Below the pieces are notes generated by a model. The model had not been told where the DNA came from and did no database searches. It saw only the letters and a program-made list of their open reading frames with translations. From Clostridium sp. CAG:762 (lineage in GTDB: Bacteria; Bacillota_I; Bacilli_A; RF39; UBA660): a stretch of DNA of 27,097 nucleotides. This document shows, piece by piece, positions 1 through 7,226 of this stretch (position 1 is its first letter; every line of letters begins with the position of its first letter). The position numbers and the translations under genes were made by a program. Location of the stretch: positions 1 through 27,097 of the forward strand of contig HF996789.1 in the NCBI GenBank assembly GCA_000432575.1, written 5' to 3'.

Positions 1-2
1 AT

Positions 3-545
3 CTATATTTAAATTCTACATCAGGTACTTGTAACTTCAATTCAACATATGTAACAAAACCATGTAGCTTTACTAAGAATGGACTTAAAAACGTATTAGA
101 TTATATTGAAACAGCAACATGGAATTTAGGGGGAAGTACTGATTCCAATGCAGAAACTATGTATAAAAATGAAAGAGGAACAACAGTAAAAACAAGTGGG
201 ACACCAATTGTAACAACAGCCAAAGTAGGATTAATGTATGTCAGTGATTATGGATATTCAGTAAAAAACTCTAGTTGTAATCATTCTAGTATATCACTAG
301 GAAGTTATAATAAAACAGCTTGTGGTGGAAGTGCTTGGGTGTTAAAAAATGGAGATGAATGGACAGTGTCTCCTAACTATAGTAGTGCTAGTAGCGTGTT
401 CGGTGTCAACGTCGATGCGAACGTGTTCAGCAACTCCGGTGCTGACCGTGGGTTTGGTGCTCGCCCAGTCCTATATCTAAAGCCTAATGTCTATATTACT
501 GGGGGAGATGGAAGTATAAATAATCCGTTTCAAGTTGGGCTTTAG
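3..545 (+). CDS. C-terminal part of a secreted C-type-lectin-like surface protein (5' end outside window)
   Basis: The frame is open from the first complete codon at position 3 and ends with TAG at 543-545, so the gene begins upstream of the window; the ATG at 159 is just an internal Met. The visible 180 residues are rich in Ser, Thr, Asn and Gly with a few Cys, as in extracellular proteins. The tail has the sequence GARPVLYLKP followed by GGDGSINNPFQV. This 'RPVLYLK...GDGS..NPF' ending is common in C-type-lectin/formylglycine-enzyme-like surface domains of gut Firmicutes. A 78-base patch at 393-470 within the tail has far higher GC than the rest and codes for the segment just before RPV; it is listed separately. 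A function in ligand binding or adhesion is inferred from the fold type only. The N-terminal signal and anchor cannot be seen. Confidence 0.75.
   Translation, partial: LYLNSTSGTCNFNSTYVTKPCSFTKNGLKNVLDYIETATWNLGGSTDSNAETMYKNERGTTVKTSGTPIVTTAKVGLMYVSDYGYSVKNSSCNHSSISLGSYNKTACGGSAWVLKNGDEWTVSPNYSSASSVFGVNVDANVFSNSGADRGFGARPVLYLKPNVYITGGDGSINNPFQVGL
393..470 (+). other. Candidate hypervariable region (DGR variable-repeat-like)
   Basis: By hand count 47 of 78 bases are G or C (60%), against 21 of 60 (35%) at 301-360 of the same gene. Many codons end in C or T (GTC, AAC, GAT, TTC, AGC, TCC, GAC, CGT), as expected if AAC/AAT codons of an adenine-rich template were mutated at the A positions by a diversity-generating retroelement. 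The position, immediately before an RPV motif near the C terminus of a lectin-like domain, is the usual site of such variable repeats. No reverse transcriptase or template repeat lies in this window, so the assignment is an inference. Confidence 0.5.
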
Positions 546-553
546 ATAGTTAT

Positions 554-590
554 AAGTCCTTCCCCTGCCAGTATAGGCAGAGAAGGACTT
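554..590 (+). other. Hairpin just after the lectin-like gene
   Basis: A 9-bp stem (AAGTCCTTC at 554-562 with GAAGGACTT at 582-590) encloses a second 5-bp stem (CTGCC 565-569 with GGCAG 576-580) and a 6-base loop. There is no T-run after it, so it is a poor intrinsic terminator. Hairpins or cruciforms shortly downstream of the variable repeat are known to assist retrohoming in some diversity-generating retroelements. It could also be a weak terminator or an mRNA stabiliser. Confidence 0.6.
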
Positions 591-627
591 AGTAATTCAC
601 TTTTAAAAATAATTATTTGGGGATAAT

Positions 628-3291
628 ATGAATAAATGGAATGAAATAGAAGTAGAAAAAATAATAAAAGAATTAGAATCTAATAAGAATGGTTTAAGTA
701 ATGAAGAAGCAAATATTAAGTTAAAGAGATATGGTAAGAATATATTGCCTAAGGAAAAGAAAGATAATATATTTAAGATATTTATTAATCAGTTTATTAA
801 TCCTATGACAATTATTCTTTTTATTACTGTTATTTTATCTTTAATAATAGGTGAAAAATTAGATGCAATATTTGTTACTTTTGTTATTCTATTAGATTTA
901 ATCATGGGAACATATCAAGAATGGAAAGCCAGTAGTAGTGCCAATTCACTTAAAAAATTAATTAAAGTAAAGACTAAAGTATTAAGAGATAGTATTGAAG
1001 TTAGTATTGATTCTACTGATGTAGTTATTGGGGATATTGTATTATTAGAATCAGGAGATATTGTTGGGGCGGATATTAGGTTAATAAATACATATAATTT
1101 ATTGGTGGATGAATCTATTTTAACAGGAGAATCTATTTCTATATATAAGAATAATTTAATCAATAAAGAAAATACTTTAACTAAAAGTAATATGGTATAT
1201 GCTGGTACTACTATCTTATCTGGAAGGGCTATTGGTATTGTTGTAGCAACTTCTGTTAATACAGAAGTAGGCAAAATAGCTAAAAGTGTAATGATAACTA
1301 AAAAAGAAAAATCACCTTTAACAATTAGAGTAGAGAAATTTACTAAAGATATTAGTTTTATTATAGTAATAATTAGTATATTAATAACTTTAATATTATT
1401 TTTTAAAGGTTATATTATGAAAGATATTTTCTTTTTAGTCGTGGCCTTATCTATATCTGCAATACCTGAAGGATTATCTATTGCCCTTACTTTAACATTA
1501 TCTATAGCATCTAGTAAGATGGCGAAAAAGAATGTAATAGTAAAGAAATTAAATGCAGTAGAAAGTTTAGGTAGTTGTACTTTAATTGCAACAGATAAAA
1601 CAGGAACACTTACCTTAAATGAACAAACAGCTAAAATTATAATGCTATCTAATGGTTTAGAATTTGAAGTATTAGGAAGCGGTTATAATGGAAATGGAAG
1701 TGTTGTTATTAATGATAAAAATAATATTGATAAGATTAAACTTATTTCTACATTAGGTATTATTAATAATGAAGCATATTTAACATACAAAGATAATGAA
1801 TGGTATCATTTTGGAGATTCAATTGATATAGCATTCTTATCTTTAGGTTATAAAATGGATGTATATAAAAATAAAGATAAATATAAAAAAATAGATATGA
1901 TTCCTTATGAATCAGAGAATAAATATTCTAGTGTTTTATATAAAGATAAAAATAAGAATTATATTACTGTCAAAGGGAGTACTGAAAAAATATTAGAATT
2001 TTGTAGTTATGTAGAAGAAAATAATAAATTAATTAAAATTAATAAAGAAGAAATATTAAAACAAAATGAAATATTATCTTCTAAAGGATATCGAGTTATT
2101 GCTTTAGCATATAATTTATTTGATAAAGAATTAAAAGAAGAAAATATTAAAGATTTAATTTTTGTAGGACTTGTTGGATTTATTGATCCAGTTAGAAATG
2201 AAGTAACCGAAGCTATTAATAAATGTAAAAGAGCATCTTTAAAAGTTGTTATGATAACTGGAGACCATCCAAAAACAGCTTATGCTATTGCTAAGAGTAT
2301 TGATATAGCTTCTAATTATGATGAAGTAGTAGATGGAATAACATTAGAAAAATATATGAAAAAAGGTATTGAGGAATTTGATAATTTAGTAAAAACCAAG
2401 AAAGTATTTTCTAGAGTTAGTCCCATGCAAAAACTAGAAATAGTAGAATCATTTAAAAGAAATGGTGAATTTGTCGCGGTTACTGGGGATGGTGTTAACG
2501 ATGCACCAGCCTTAAAGAGTGCTAATATTGGTATATCATTAGGAAGTGGTACTGATGTAGCCAAAGATACTAGTAGCATGATTATAGCCGACGATAACTT
2601 CTTGTCTATAGTACATGGTATAGAAGAAGGGCGTATTGCCTATGCTAATATAAGAAAAATAATATATATGCTTCTTTCTTGTGGAGTATCTGAGTTATTA
2701 TTTATGATGCTTGCTATCTTATTTGATATGCCTGTTCCTTTACTTGCCGTGCAATTACTATGGCTAAATCTAGTTACTGATGGTATCCAAGATGTTGCTT
2801 TAGCCTATGAGAAAAAAGAAGATAATATTATGAATAAACCACCACGTGATTCTAAAGAACCATTATTTAATAAATTACTTATAAAAGAGATAATGATATC
2901 AGGTATTACCATAGGTATATTGGTTTTTATGATGTGGTTATACTTAATAAATATAAGAAAAATAGATATAAATATTGCTAGAAGTTATATTCTTACTTTA
3001 ATGGTATTTATGCAAAATGTTCATGTATTTAACTGTCGCAGTGAGAAATCAAGTATCTTAAAAAACAGATTTAAAAATAATCCATTTATTGTTATTGCTA
3101 TTATAATTATTCTTACTTTACAAGTCTTAGCAACAGAAGTAGATTTTCTAAGTAATATCTTAGGGCTAACATATTTACCTATTTTAGATATCTTATATTT
3201 ATTCTTACTAACCATCCCTTTAGTAGTAGTTATGGAATTATTTAAATATCATACAAGAAAAAAGGAAGAAATAAAAAAGTTGACAAAATAA
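628..3291 (+). CDS. P2-type cation-transporting ATPase (calcium-ATPase-like)
   Basis: The 887-residue protein has the full P-type ATPase plan: an N-terminal cation_ATPase_N region, the actuator-domain TGES motif at residues 166-169, the phosphorylated Asp in DKTGTLT (D323), an IPEGL motif in transmembrane helix 4, the TGDGVND hinge at 619-625, and a C-terminal block of six membrane helices containing NLVTDGIQDVALAYE. Length and motifs fit the P2 subfamily (PMCA/SERCA-like), whose members pump Ca2+ or other cations out of the cytoplasm at the cost of ATP. The exact ion cannot be read from the sequence; the 'TDGIQDVALA' version of helix 6 differs from the classical SERCA 'TDGLPA'. The start ATG follows a GGGG stretch at 619-622. 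The gene stands alone, in the same direction as its neighbours. Confidence 0.93.
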   Translation: MNKWNEIEVEKIIKELESNKNGLSNEEANIKLKRYGKNILPKEKKDNIFKIFINQFINPMTIILFITVILSLIIGEKLDAIFVTFVILLDLIMGTYQEWKASSSANSLKKLIKVKTKVLRDSIEVSIDSTDVVIGDIVLLESGDIVGADIRLINTYNLLVDESILTGESISIYKNNLINKENTLTKSNMVYAGTTILSGRAIGIVVATSVNTEVGKIAKSVMITKKEKSPLTIRVEKFTKDISFIIVIISILITLILFFKGYIMKDIFFLVVALSISAIPEGLSIALTLTLSIASSKMAKKNVIVKKLNAVESLGSCTLIATDKTGTLTLNEQTAKIIMLSNGLEFEVLGSGYNGNGSVVINDKNNIDKIKLISTLGIINNEAYLTYKDNEWYHFGDSIDIAFLSLGYKMDVYKNKDKYKKIDMIPYESENKYSSVLYKDKNKNYITVKGSTEKILEFCSYVEENNKLIKINKEEILKQNEILSSKGYRVIALAYNLFDKELKEENIKDLIFVGLVGFIDPVRNEVTEAINKCKRASLKVVMITGDHPKTAYAIAKSIDIASNYDEVVDGITLEKYMKKGIEEFDNLVKTKKVFSRVSPMQKLEIVESFKRNGEFVAVTGDGVNDAPALKSANIGISLGSGTDVAKDTSSMIIADDNFLSIVHGIEEGRIAYANIRKIIYMLLSCGVSELLFMMLAILFDMPVPLLAVQLLWLNLVTDGIQDVALAYEKKEDNIMNKPPRDSKEPLFNKLLIKEIMISGITIGILVFMMWLYLINIRKIDINIARSYILTLMVFMQNVHVFNCRSEKSSILKNRFKNNPFIVIAIIIILTLQVLATEVDFLSNILGLTYLPILDILYLFLLTIPLVVVMELFKYHTRKKEEIKKLTK

Positions 3292-3307
3292 ATATCTATG
3301 ATAGAAT
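3280..3307 (+). promoter_or_regulatory. SigA-type promoter of the 70-residue gene
   Basis: TTGACA at 3280-3285, a 16-base spacer and TAGAAT at 3302-3307 lie 26 bases before the start codon. The -35 box overlaps the last codons of the ATPase gene. Confidence 0.65.
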
Positions 3308-3332
3308 ATAAATCACTTAGAGGAGGTAAGTT

Positions 3333-3545
3333 ATGAATATAGAAAAAGAAACAATAGGTGCTTTAAATGAACTAATAGGGTACTGTGATAACGAAATAAA
3401 GGAAAAAGAAGATATAGATGAAACAATTGATTCATTAAATGAACTTATGGGTTATGGTAAATTAGATAACACATATCAAAAAAGAAAAGAAATTAAAAAA
3501 ATTAAAACAAAAAAAATAGAAGTAAAAAAAATAAAACTCTCTTAA
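3333..3545 (+). CDS. Small protein with a duplicated LNEL-GY motif, unknown function
   Basis: A very strong ribosome binding site (AGAGGAGGT) sits 8 bases before the ATG, and a SigA-type promoter lies upstream, so expression is likely. The 70-residue product contains two copies of a 12-residue motif, ETIGALNELIGY (residues 6-17) and ETIDSLNELMGY (residues 30-41), exactly 24 residues apart, then a lysine-rich tail (about residues 50-70). No signal peptide or membrane helix is visible. The gene runs convergently into sspI, and the two stop codons fall in the same terminator loop. The duplicated amphipathic segment with a basic tail could suit a nucleic-acid- or protein-binding role, but I do not recognise the family. 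Confidence 0.75.
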   Translation: MNIEKETIGALNELIGYCDNEIKEKEDIDETIDSLNELMGYGKLDNTYQKRKEIKKIKTKKIEVKKIKLS

Positions 3546-3560
3546 TTGAGAGCTTTTTTT
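3537..3560. terminator. Bidirectional terminator shared by two convergent genes
   Basis: CTCTC (3537-3541), loop TTAATT (3542-3547), GAGAG (3548-3552), then a C and seven T on the + strand; the minus strand reads into TTTTATTTTTTT. Both flanking stop codons, at 3543-3545 (+) and 3544-3542 (-), lie inside the six-base loop. Confidence 0.8.
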
Positions 3561-3742
3561 ATATTATTTAAAGCATTTTGTTTAAATTCATCATTGCTAT
3601 TTTTCCAAGCCAGTTCAAATAAAACCCCTAAACCAAACAGGGGATCTTCTTCTTTAGAAGCAATACAATCTTCAATTGAAGTTTTAATTGAATCAACACT
3701 ATCTTCCTTAAAATTATTAATTATATATTCACGCATGCTCAT
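3542..3742 (-). CDS. sspI: Small acid-soluble spore protein, SspI family
   Basis: The start was set at the ATG at 3742 because AGGAGG lies 6 bases upstream; this gives 66 residues, against about 71 for Bacillus SspI. The core 'SIKTSIEDCIASKEEDPLFG' followed by LGVLFELAWKNSND aligns from memory with SspI ('...[32 protein letters not shown]..L'), including the diagnostic GLGVLFE block. SspI-type SASPs are minor proteins made in the forespore under SigF/SigG control and stored in the spore core. Its presence suggests a sporulation programme, which fits the SigF-like gene 1.7 kb away. An upstream GGTTATATAT with a GTATT 14 bases further on resembles a SigF promoter, but would leave a leader of only about 10 bases, so I do not annotate it. 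Confidence 0.82.
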   Translation of the reverse strand: MSMREYIINNFKEDSVDSIKTSIEDCIASKEEDPLFGLGVLFELAWKNSNDEFKQNALNNIKKALN

Positions 3743-3826
3743 AAATAGCCTCCTATAAATATATATAACCAAAAATATATAATTAATACATATTATTCAT
3801 TTTTTAGATTAAATAATTCCCATTTT

Positions 3827-3840
3827 ACACTTTTAAGTGT
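3827..3840. repeat. 14-base palindrome in the sspI/surface-protein intergenic region
   Basis: ACACTTTTAAGTGT is a perfect inverted repeat between two divergent genes, flanked by TTT and CAAA. No T-run follows on either strand, so it looks more like an operator than a terminator. No regulator can be named. Confidence 0.3.
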
Positions 3841-3937
3841 CAAATTTCAAAAAAAATAAAGAAATTTTAGAAAAAAAAAGTAATCTCCATTTTTTTTGAC
3901 TATATATATAGTTAGAGGGACCGCAAGAAAGGAACTC

Positions 3938-5029
3938 ATGAAAAAAATAAATTTAATTATTTTATCATTATTTATTTTCTTTATTGCACGTAAAGTTTCT
4001 GCAGTAACTTACGATGTATGGACCGAAAGAAAAGAAGAGAGTGATAATCTGGTTTATGAAACCAAAACACTATATAAGTGGTACAAAGAAGAAAAAAAGG
4101 GTGAATACCTACTATATGATATTGTCCTAGACAAATATCCGTACAATGACACTACTGACACTATACTAAGTGAATATTCAAAGTGGGCAAATACTTGTCC
4201 AAAAAGTGAATATAGGAACATTGAATATAAAGATATTACCAAATACAAAACCATCAAAAAAATTAAATACATGAAGATAGAAAATATCTCAAAAAATAAT
4301 AAAATTGAGGAAATCATTATTAAGAGTCATAATAAGAATATTAATTATAAAGTAATAGATTATAGTGATAACTATATTCCAAGTGATAATTATTTTTATA
4401 CCACAGCCTATGCTATTTTTGCTCTTGAAGAAGAATGTGATGCCAATGACTTATATCTATATTTAAAAACTAATGAAATATATGATTTCTTTTCTGTATA
4501 TTTTTATCATGATTTAGAAGAAGATTATATTTTTAGCAAGCATTATACTTTTACAGGAATAGATAATTTTATTGATAAAGAATGGATAAACAAAAATAAT
4601 CAAAATCTTTACACAGATATTATAGAAGGAGAAAATATAATAGAAAACGATTTTACTAAAATAATAAATACGGATAGAAAATGCCGTTACCAAGATGTAT
4701 TAACATATCACTATAACATTGAAAAAATATATTATGATGACGAATATCATGAAAATGTAGAAGGTTATCTTAAAGATTACGCTACTAAAAAAGTATTATA
4801 CAAATATGAAGATATAATTGGTAAAGGAAATACTGAATATGAATACATTAAAGAAATCAATAGAATCACTAACACCAATCCAAATACTATAAAAATAACT
4901 TCCAATAATATAGATAAATTAGCACCCTCAAACACGAAACAAAAGAAAAATAGTTATTATATTACAGTCGTTATTGCCATAATTACCATAACATTATATC
5001 TCATAAGAAAAAAATGTCGAACGAAATAA
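3938..5029 (+). CDS. Membrane-anchored extracellular protein, unknown function
   Basis: The start was placed at the ATG at 3938, preceded by GAAAGGA, because it begins a good signal peptide (MKKINLIILSLFIFFIARKVSA, cleavage likely after the Ala); the longer TTG-initiated frame has no ribosome site. The 363-residue product ends with a hydrophobic helix (YYITVVIAIITITLYLI) and a basic tail RKKCRTK, so it should be held in the membrane with the large middle part outside. The middle is rich in Tyr, Asp, Glu and Lys with few Cys. No enzyme motif is seen. The architecture is like that of the protein at 15028, though no clear sequence match is visible. Function unknown. Confidence 0.8.
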   Translation: MKKINLIILSLFIFFIARKVSAVTYDVWTERKEESDNLVYETKTLYKWYKEEKKGEYLLYDIVLDKYPYNDTTDTILSEYSKWANTCPKSEYRNIEYKDITKYKTIKKIKYMKIENISKNNKIEEIIIKSHNKNINYKVIDYSDNYIPSDNYFYTTAYAIFALEEECDANDLYLYLKTNEIYDFFSVYFYHDLEEDYIFSKHYTFTGIDNFIDKEWINKNNQNLYTDIIEGENIIENDFTKIINTDRKCRYQDVLTYHYNIEKIYYDDEYHENVEGYLKDYATKKVLYKYEDIIGKGNTEYEYIKEINRITNTNPNTIKITSNNIDKLAPSNTKQKKNSYYITVVIAIITITLYLIRKKCRTK

Positions 5030-5070
5030 ATAGGATCATTTGTCGATAATGTTTAAACAAAATAAAAAAA

Positions 5071-5439
5071 GTGCTAAACTTTAAACACGAGGTGAGAATT
5101 ATTAAATTCAATTTAGAGTTTCGCAAAGGCATCTTATTCGTGCGAATAGAAAATACAATAAACAAAAGCGATTTTGATATAAACAAAGAAAGCTTAGATA
5201 ACATTATAAAAAAAATAGGAATAAAATACATTGTTTTAAACTTTAACGAAATAAAACAAAATGATTACTTCAACATTAAATTCATTATAAACAATTATAA
5301 CTTAATAAAGAAAAACCATGGCAAATTATTCCTATGTGGTGATATAGACAATAACTTATCTAACATGTTTTTAAAAATGAAAATAGACAAACTCAGCAGT
5401 GAAATCGAAGTATTTAGGAGGCTAAAAGAAGAAATATGA
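5071..5439 (+). CDS. STAS-domain protein, degenerate SpoIIAA-like
   Basis: About 110 residues match the STAS fold pattern of the anti-sigma-factor antagonist SpoIIAA: a first beta-strand pair (GILFVRIEN), 'IKYIVLNFNEI' where SpoIIAA has 'IRHIVLNLEDL', then 'IINNYNLIKKNHGKLFLCG' where SpoIIAA has '...RYKQIKQIGGEMVVCA'. The phosphorylation motif DSSG of SpoIIAA is replaced by DYFN, so the regulatory Ser is missing. The gene overlaps the sigma factor gene by the ATGA arrangement, as in spoIIA operons, but spoIIAB (the anti-sigma kinase) is absent. The listed start is GTG 5071; a better ribosome site (GAGGTG, 5089-5094) would favour a start near 5101, where only an ATT codon is available in frame. 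A role in controlling the downstream sigma factor is inferred. Confidence 0.6.
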   Translation: MLNFKHEVRIIKFNLEFRKGILFVRIENTINKSDFDINKESLDNIIKKIGIKYIVLNFNEIKQNDYFNIKFIINNYNLIKKNHGKLFLCGDIDNNLSNMFLKMKIDKLSSEIEVFRRLKEEI

Positions 5440-6116
5440 TAAATACTCTTACTGACATAATTATGGATAATAACATTCAAAACATAATTTATAAAATAAT
5501 CAGTAAATATACCTGCTATTATGAACAAGACGATTTATACCAAGTAGCATGTATGGGAGTAGTGAAAGCATATAAAAATTATAATCCAAATTCTAATGCA
5601 AAATTTCAAACATATGCATACAACTATATTTTAGGTAGTGTATACGAATATGTAACATCATTTAAAACAATAAAAATGGGCGAAAAAAACCAAAAACTAA
5701 GTCGCAAAATAAATGAAGCAAGAATACTGCTCACCCAAAAGCTAATGAGAGTCCCATCTAACTATGAACTTGCATCGTTCCTAGAAATAGATGAGCATAT
5801 CATTGACACCATAAATCTTTTAAATGAAAGCGTTGATAGCCTAGATAGATGTATCTCTAGTGATGAAAAAGACTTATTCTTATATGATGTAATCCCAGCC
5901 ACAAACACAAGCCAATTAGATAAAATATATCTACAAAACGAACTAGATAAACTAAGCGAATATGAAAAACAAATTTTAGAATTTAGATATTTCCAAGACA
6001 AATCACAACAAGAAGTTTCGGCTTATTTAGGTATCAATCAAGTTCAAGTTTCCCGCACCGAAAAGAAAATTTTACAAAAAATGAACCAAAATATGGTAAA
6101 TTCTGTAAAAAAGTAA
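5436..6116 (+). CDS. RNA polymerase sigma factor, SigF/SigG/SigB family
   Basis: The 226-residue protein has sigma region 2 ('DDLYQVACMGVVKAYKNYNP' then NAKFQTYAYNYILG, about residues 30-65), a region 3-like segment, and a region 4 helix-turn-helix near the C terminus ('EKQILEFRYFQDKSQQEVSA' then YLGINQVQVSRTEKKIL), closely resembling the SigF/SigG ending 'QMEVAEEIGISQAQVSRLEK'. It is about 30 residues shorter at the N terminus than Bacillus SigF or SigG. Its ATG overlaps the stop codon of the SpoIIAA-like gene (ATGA), so translation is probably coupled. By family and context this is the forespore-type sigma factor, but SigG or SigB function cannot be excluded. Confidence 0.85.
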   Translation: MINTLTDIIMDNNIQNIIYKIISKYTCYYEQDDLYQVACMGVVKAYKNYNPNSNAKFQTYAYNYILGSVYEYVTSFKTIKMGEKNQKLSRKINEARILLTQKLMRVPSNYELASFLEIDEHIIDTINLLNESVDSLDRCISSDEKDLFLYDVIPATNTSQLDKIYLQNELDKLSEYEKQILEFRYFQDKSQQEVSAYLGINQVQVSRTEKKILQKMNQNMVNSVKK

Positions 6117-6178
6117 ACTAACTATTTACATAAAAATCTTTTTATATATGAGAGAATTATAGTAAGGTGAATGGATAT

Positions 6179-6436
6179 ATGGACAAAGAAAATAAAAATT
6201 ATTATCGTGATATATATTTAATTATTGCTCAAAATATCAAAAAGTACCGCAAAATAAAGGGTATTACCCAAGCGCAATTAGCTGAAGAAGTAGATTTATC
6301 TCATGAATTCATAAGAAGAATTGAATCAAAAAAAGGTCAAAAATCTTTTTCAGTAGAAACGATTTACCGAATAGCTAAAGCTTTAGATGTCGATATCAGT
6401 GCACTTTGCGAAGAAGACAAAGAAAAAAATAAGTAA
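6179..6436 (+). CDS. XRE-family HTH transcriptional regulator
   Basis: The start was set at the ATG at 6179, with AAGGTG 9 bases upstream, in preference to the GTG at 6167 that lies within that ribosome site. The 85-residue product is essentially one Cro/C1-type helix-turn-helix domain: NIKKYRKIKGITQAQLAEEV, DLSHEFIRRIES, then SVETIYRIAKALDVDISALC, which matches the canonical XRE pattern throughout. No second domain is present, so it is a stand-alone DNA-binding protein. Such small XRE proteins control phage, competence or developmental genes; the target is not evident. It follows the sigma gene by 62 bases and has its own terminator. Confidence 0.9.
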   Translation: MDKENKNYYRDIYLIIAQNIKKYRKIKGITQAQLAEEVDLSHEFIRRIESKKGQKSFSVETIYRIAKALDVDISALCEEDKEKNK

Positions 6437-6460
6437 TGATTAAAGATATATACAATAAGT

Positions 6461-6497
6461 AAAACTAATAAAAAACACAATTTATTAGTTTTTCTTT
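6461..6497 (+). terminator. Intrinsic terminator of the XRE gene
   Basis: A 12-bp perfect stem, AAAACTAATAAA (6461-6472) with TTTATTAGTTTT (6481-6492), an 8-base loop, and the T-rich tract TTTTTCTTT. Confidence 0.75.
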
Positions 6498-6504
6498 ATT
6501 TAAA

Positions 6505-6537
6505 ACAAAAACAAGTAAGAATAATTATTCTTACTTG
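6505..6537 (-). terminator. Intrinsic terminator of lexA
   Basis: A 26-base perfect palindrome (11-bp stem from CAAGTAAGAAT at 6512 to its complement ending at 6537, loop AATT). On the minus strand it is followed by TTTTTGTTTT. It lies 9 bases beyond the lexA stop codon. Confidence 0.85.
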
Positions 6538-6545
6538 CTAATATA

Positions 6546-7166
6546 TTAAAACTTACGATATAAACCAATAGCTTTACCTAAAATAGTTACCTTATCTAAG
6601 ATAATAGGTTCCATGTAATCATTTTCAGGTTGCAAACGAAAATGTCCTTTTTCTTTAAAATATCTTTTTAAAGTAACCTCATTTTCTTCAGTCATTGCCA
6701 CGACAATATCACCATTCTTAGCAGTATCACATTTCTCAATAATAACCATATCATTATCAAATATTCCTGCATTAATCATACTATTACCACTTACTGTTAA
6801 TACAAAAACTTCTTTCTTCTTTGGTACTAAATAAGTAGGTAAACTAAAGTGTTCATTTGGCATCTCAATAGCCAAGATAGGATTACCTGCAGTAACTTTT
6901 CCTAATAAAGGAACATTAACAACATCCTCATTCTTCTTTTCATATTCATTATCAACTAATAATTCAATAGTTCTATTTTTAAAGTTATCCTTCTTCAAAT
7001 ATCCTTTTTCTTCAAGTCTATTCAAATGAACATGCACAGTGGCAGGTGAATTAAGACCTAATCCTTTACAAATATCTCTTATTGCAGGTGGATATTTGTG
7101 CTTAGCAATATACTCTTTAACATAATTAAGTACTTGCTCTTGTTTGTAAGTTAGTTTTTCTTTCAT
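6546..7166 (-). CDS. lexA: LexA repressor, SOS response
   Basis: The start at 7166 has GGAGAG 7 bases upstream and gives 206 residues, the usual LexA length; the longer frame would start before the promoter's -10 box. An N-terminal winged helix (residues 1-65; LTYKQEQVLNYV and YPPAIRDICKGLGLNSPATV) is followed by the S24 peptidase domain. The self-cleavage site Ala93-Gly94 (VTAGNP), nucleophile Ser129 (VSGNSM) and general-base Lys167 (EVTLKRY) are all in place, so RecA-stimulated autocleavage should work. LexA represses DNA-damage genes until single-stranded DNA activates RecA. The gene has its own SigA promoter overlapped by a LexA-like operator, which indicates autoregulation. It is convergent with the XRE gene. 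Confidence 0.96.
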   Translation of the reverse strand: MKEKLTYKQEQVLNYVKEYIAKHKYPPAIRDICKGLGLNSPATVHVHLNRLEEKGYLKKDNFKNRTIELLVDNEYEKKNEDVVNVPLLGKVTAGNPILAIEMPNEHFSLPTYLVPKKKEVFVLTVSGNSMINAGIFDNDMVIIEKCDTAKNGDIVVAMTEENEVTLKRYFKEKGHFRLQPENDYMEPIILDKVTILGKAIGLYRKF

Positions 7167-7187
7167 ATAAATCTCTCCTTCGTATTC

Positions 7188-7216
7188 ATAATAACACATA
7201 TTTTTTACTTTGTCAA
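7188..7216 (-). promoter_or_regulatory. SigA promoter of lexA
   Basis: On the minus strand TTGACA (7216-7211), a 17-base spacer and TATTAT (7193-7188) form a near-consensus promoter, with the start codon about 22 bases past the -10 box. Confidence 0.85.
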
Positions 7217-7226
7217 ACATTTGTTT
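7215..7226. promoter_or_regulatory. LexA operator (SOS box) overlapping the lexA -35 box
   Basis: AAACATTTGTTT is an AAAC-N4-GTTT inverted repeat, an AT-shifted form of the Gram-positive SOS box GAAC-N4-GTTC. It overlaps the first two bases of the lexA -35 box, the right place for repression. Known: Firmicute lexA genes repress themselves. The match to this organism's own consensus is inferred. Confidence 0.6.

Noticed and set aside
3740..3790. SigF-like promoter (GTATT, 14 bases, GGTTATATAT) upstream of sspI
   Set aside because: The spacing is one base short and the transcript would begin on the ribosome binding site; in AT-rich DNA such a match is easily found by chance.
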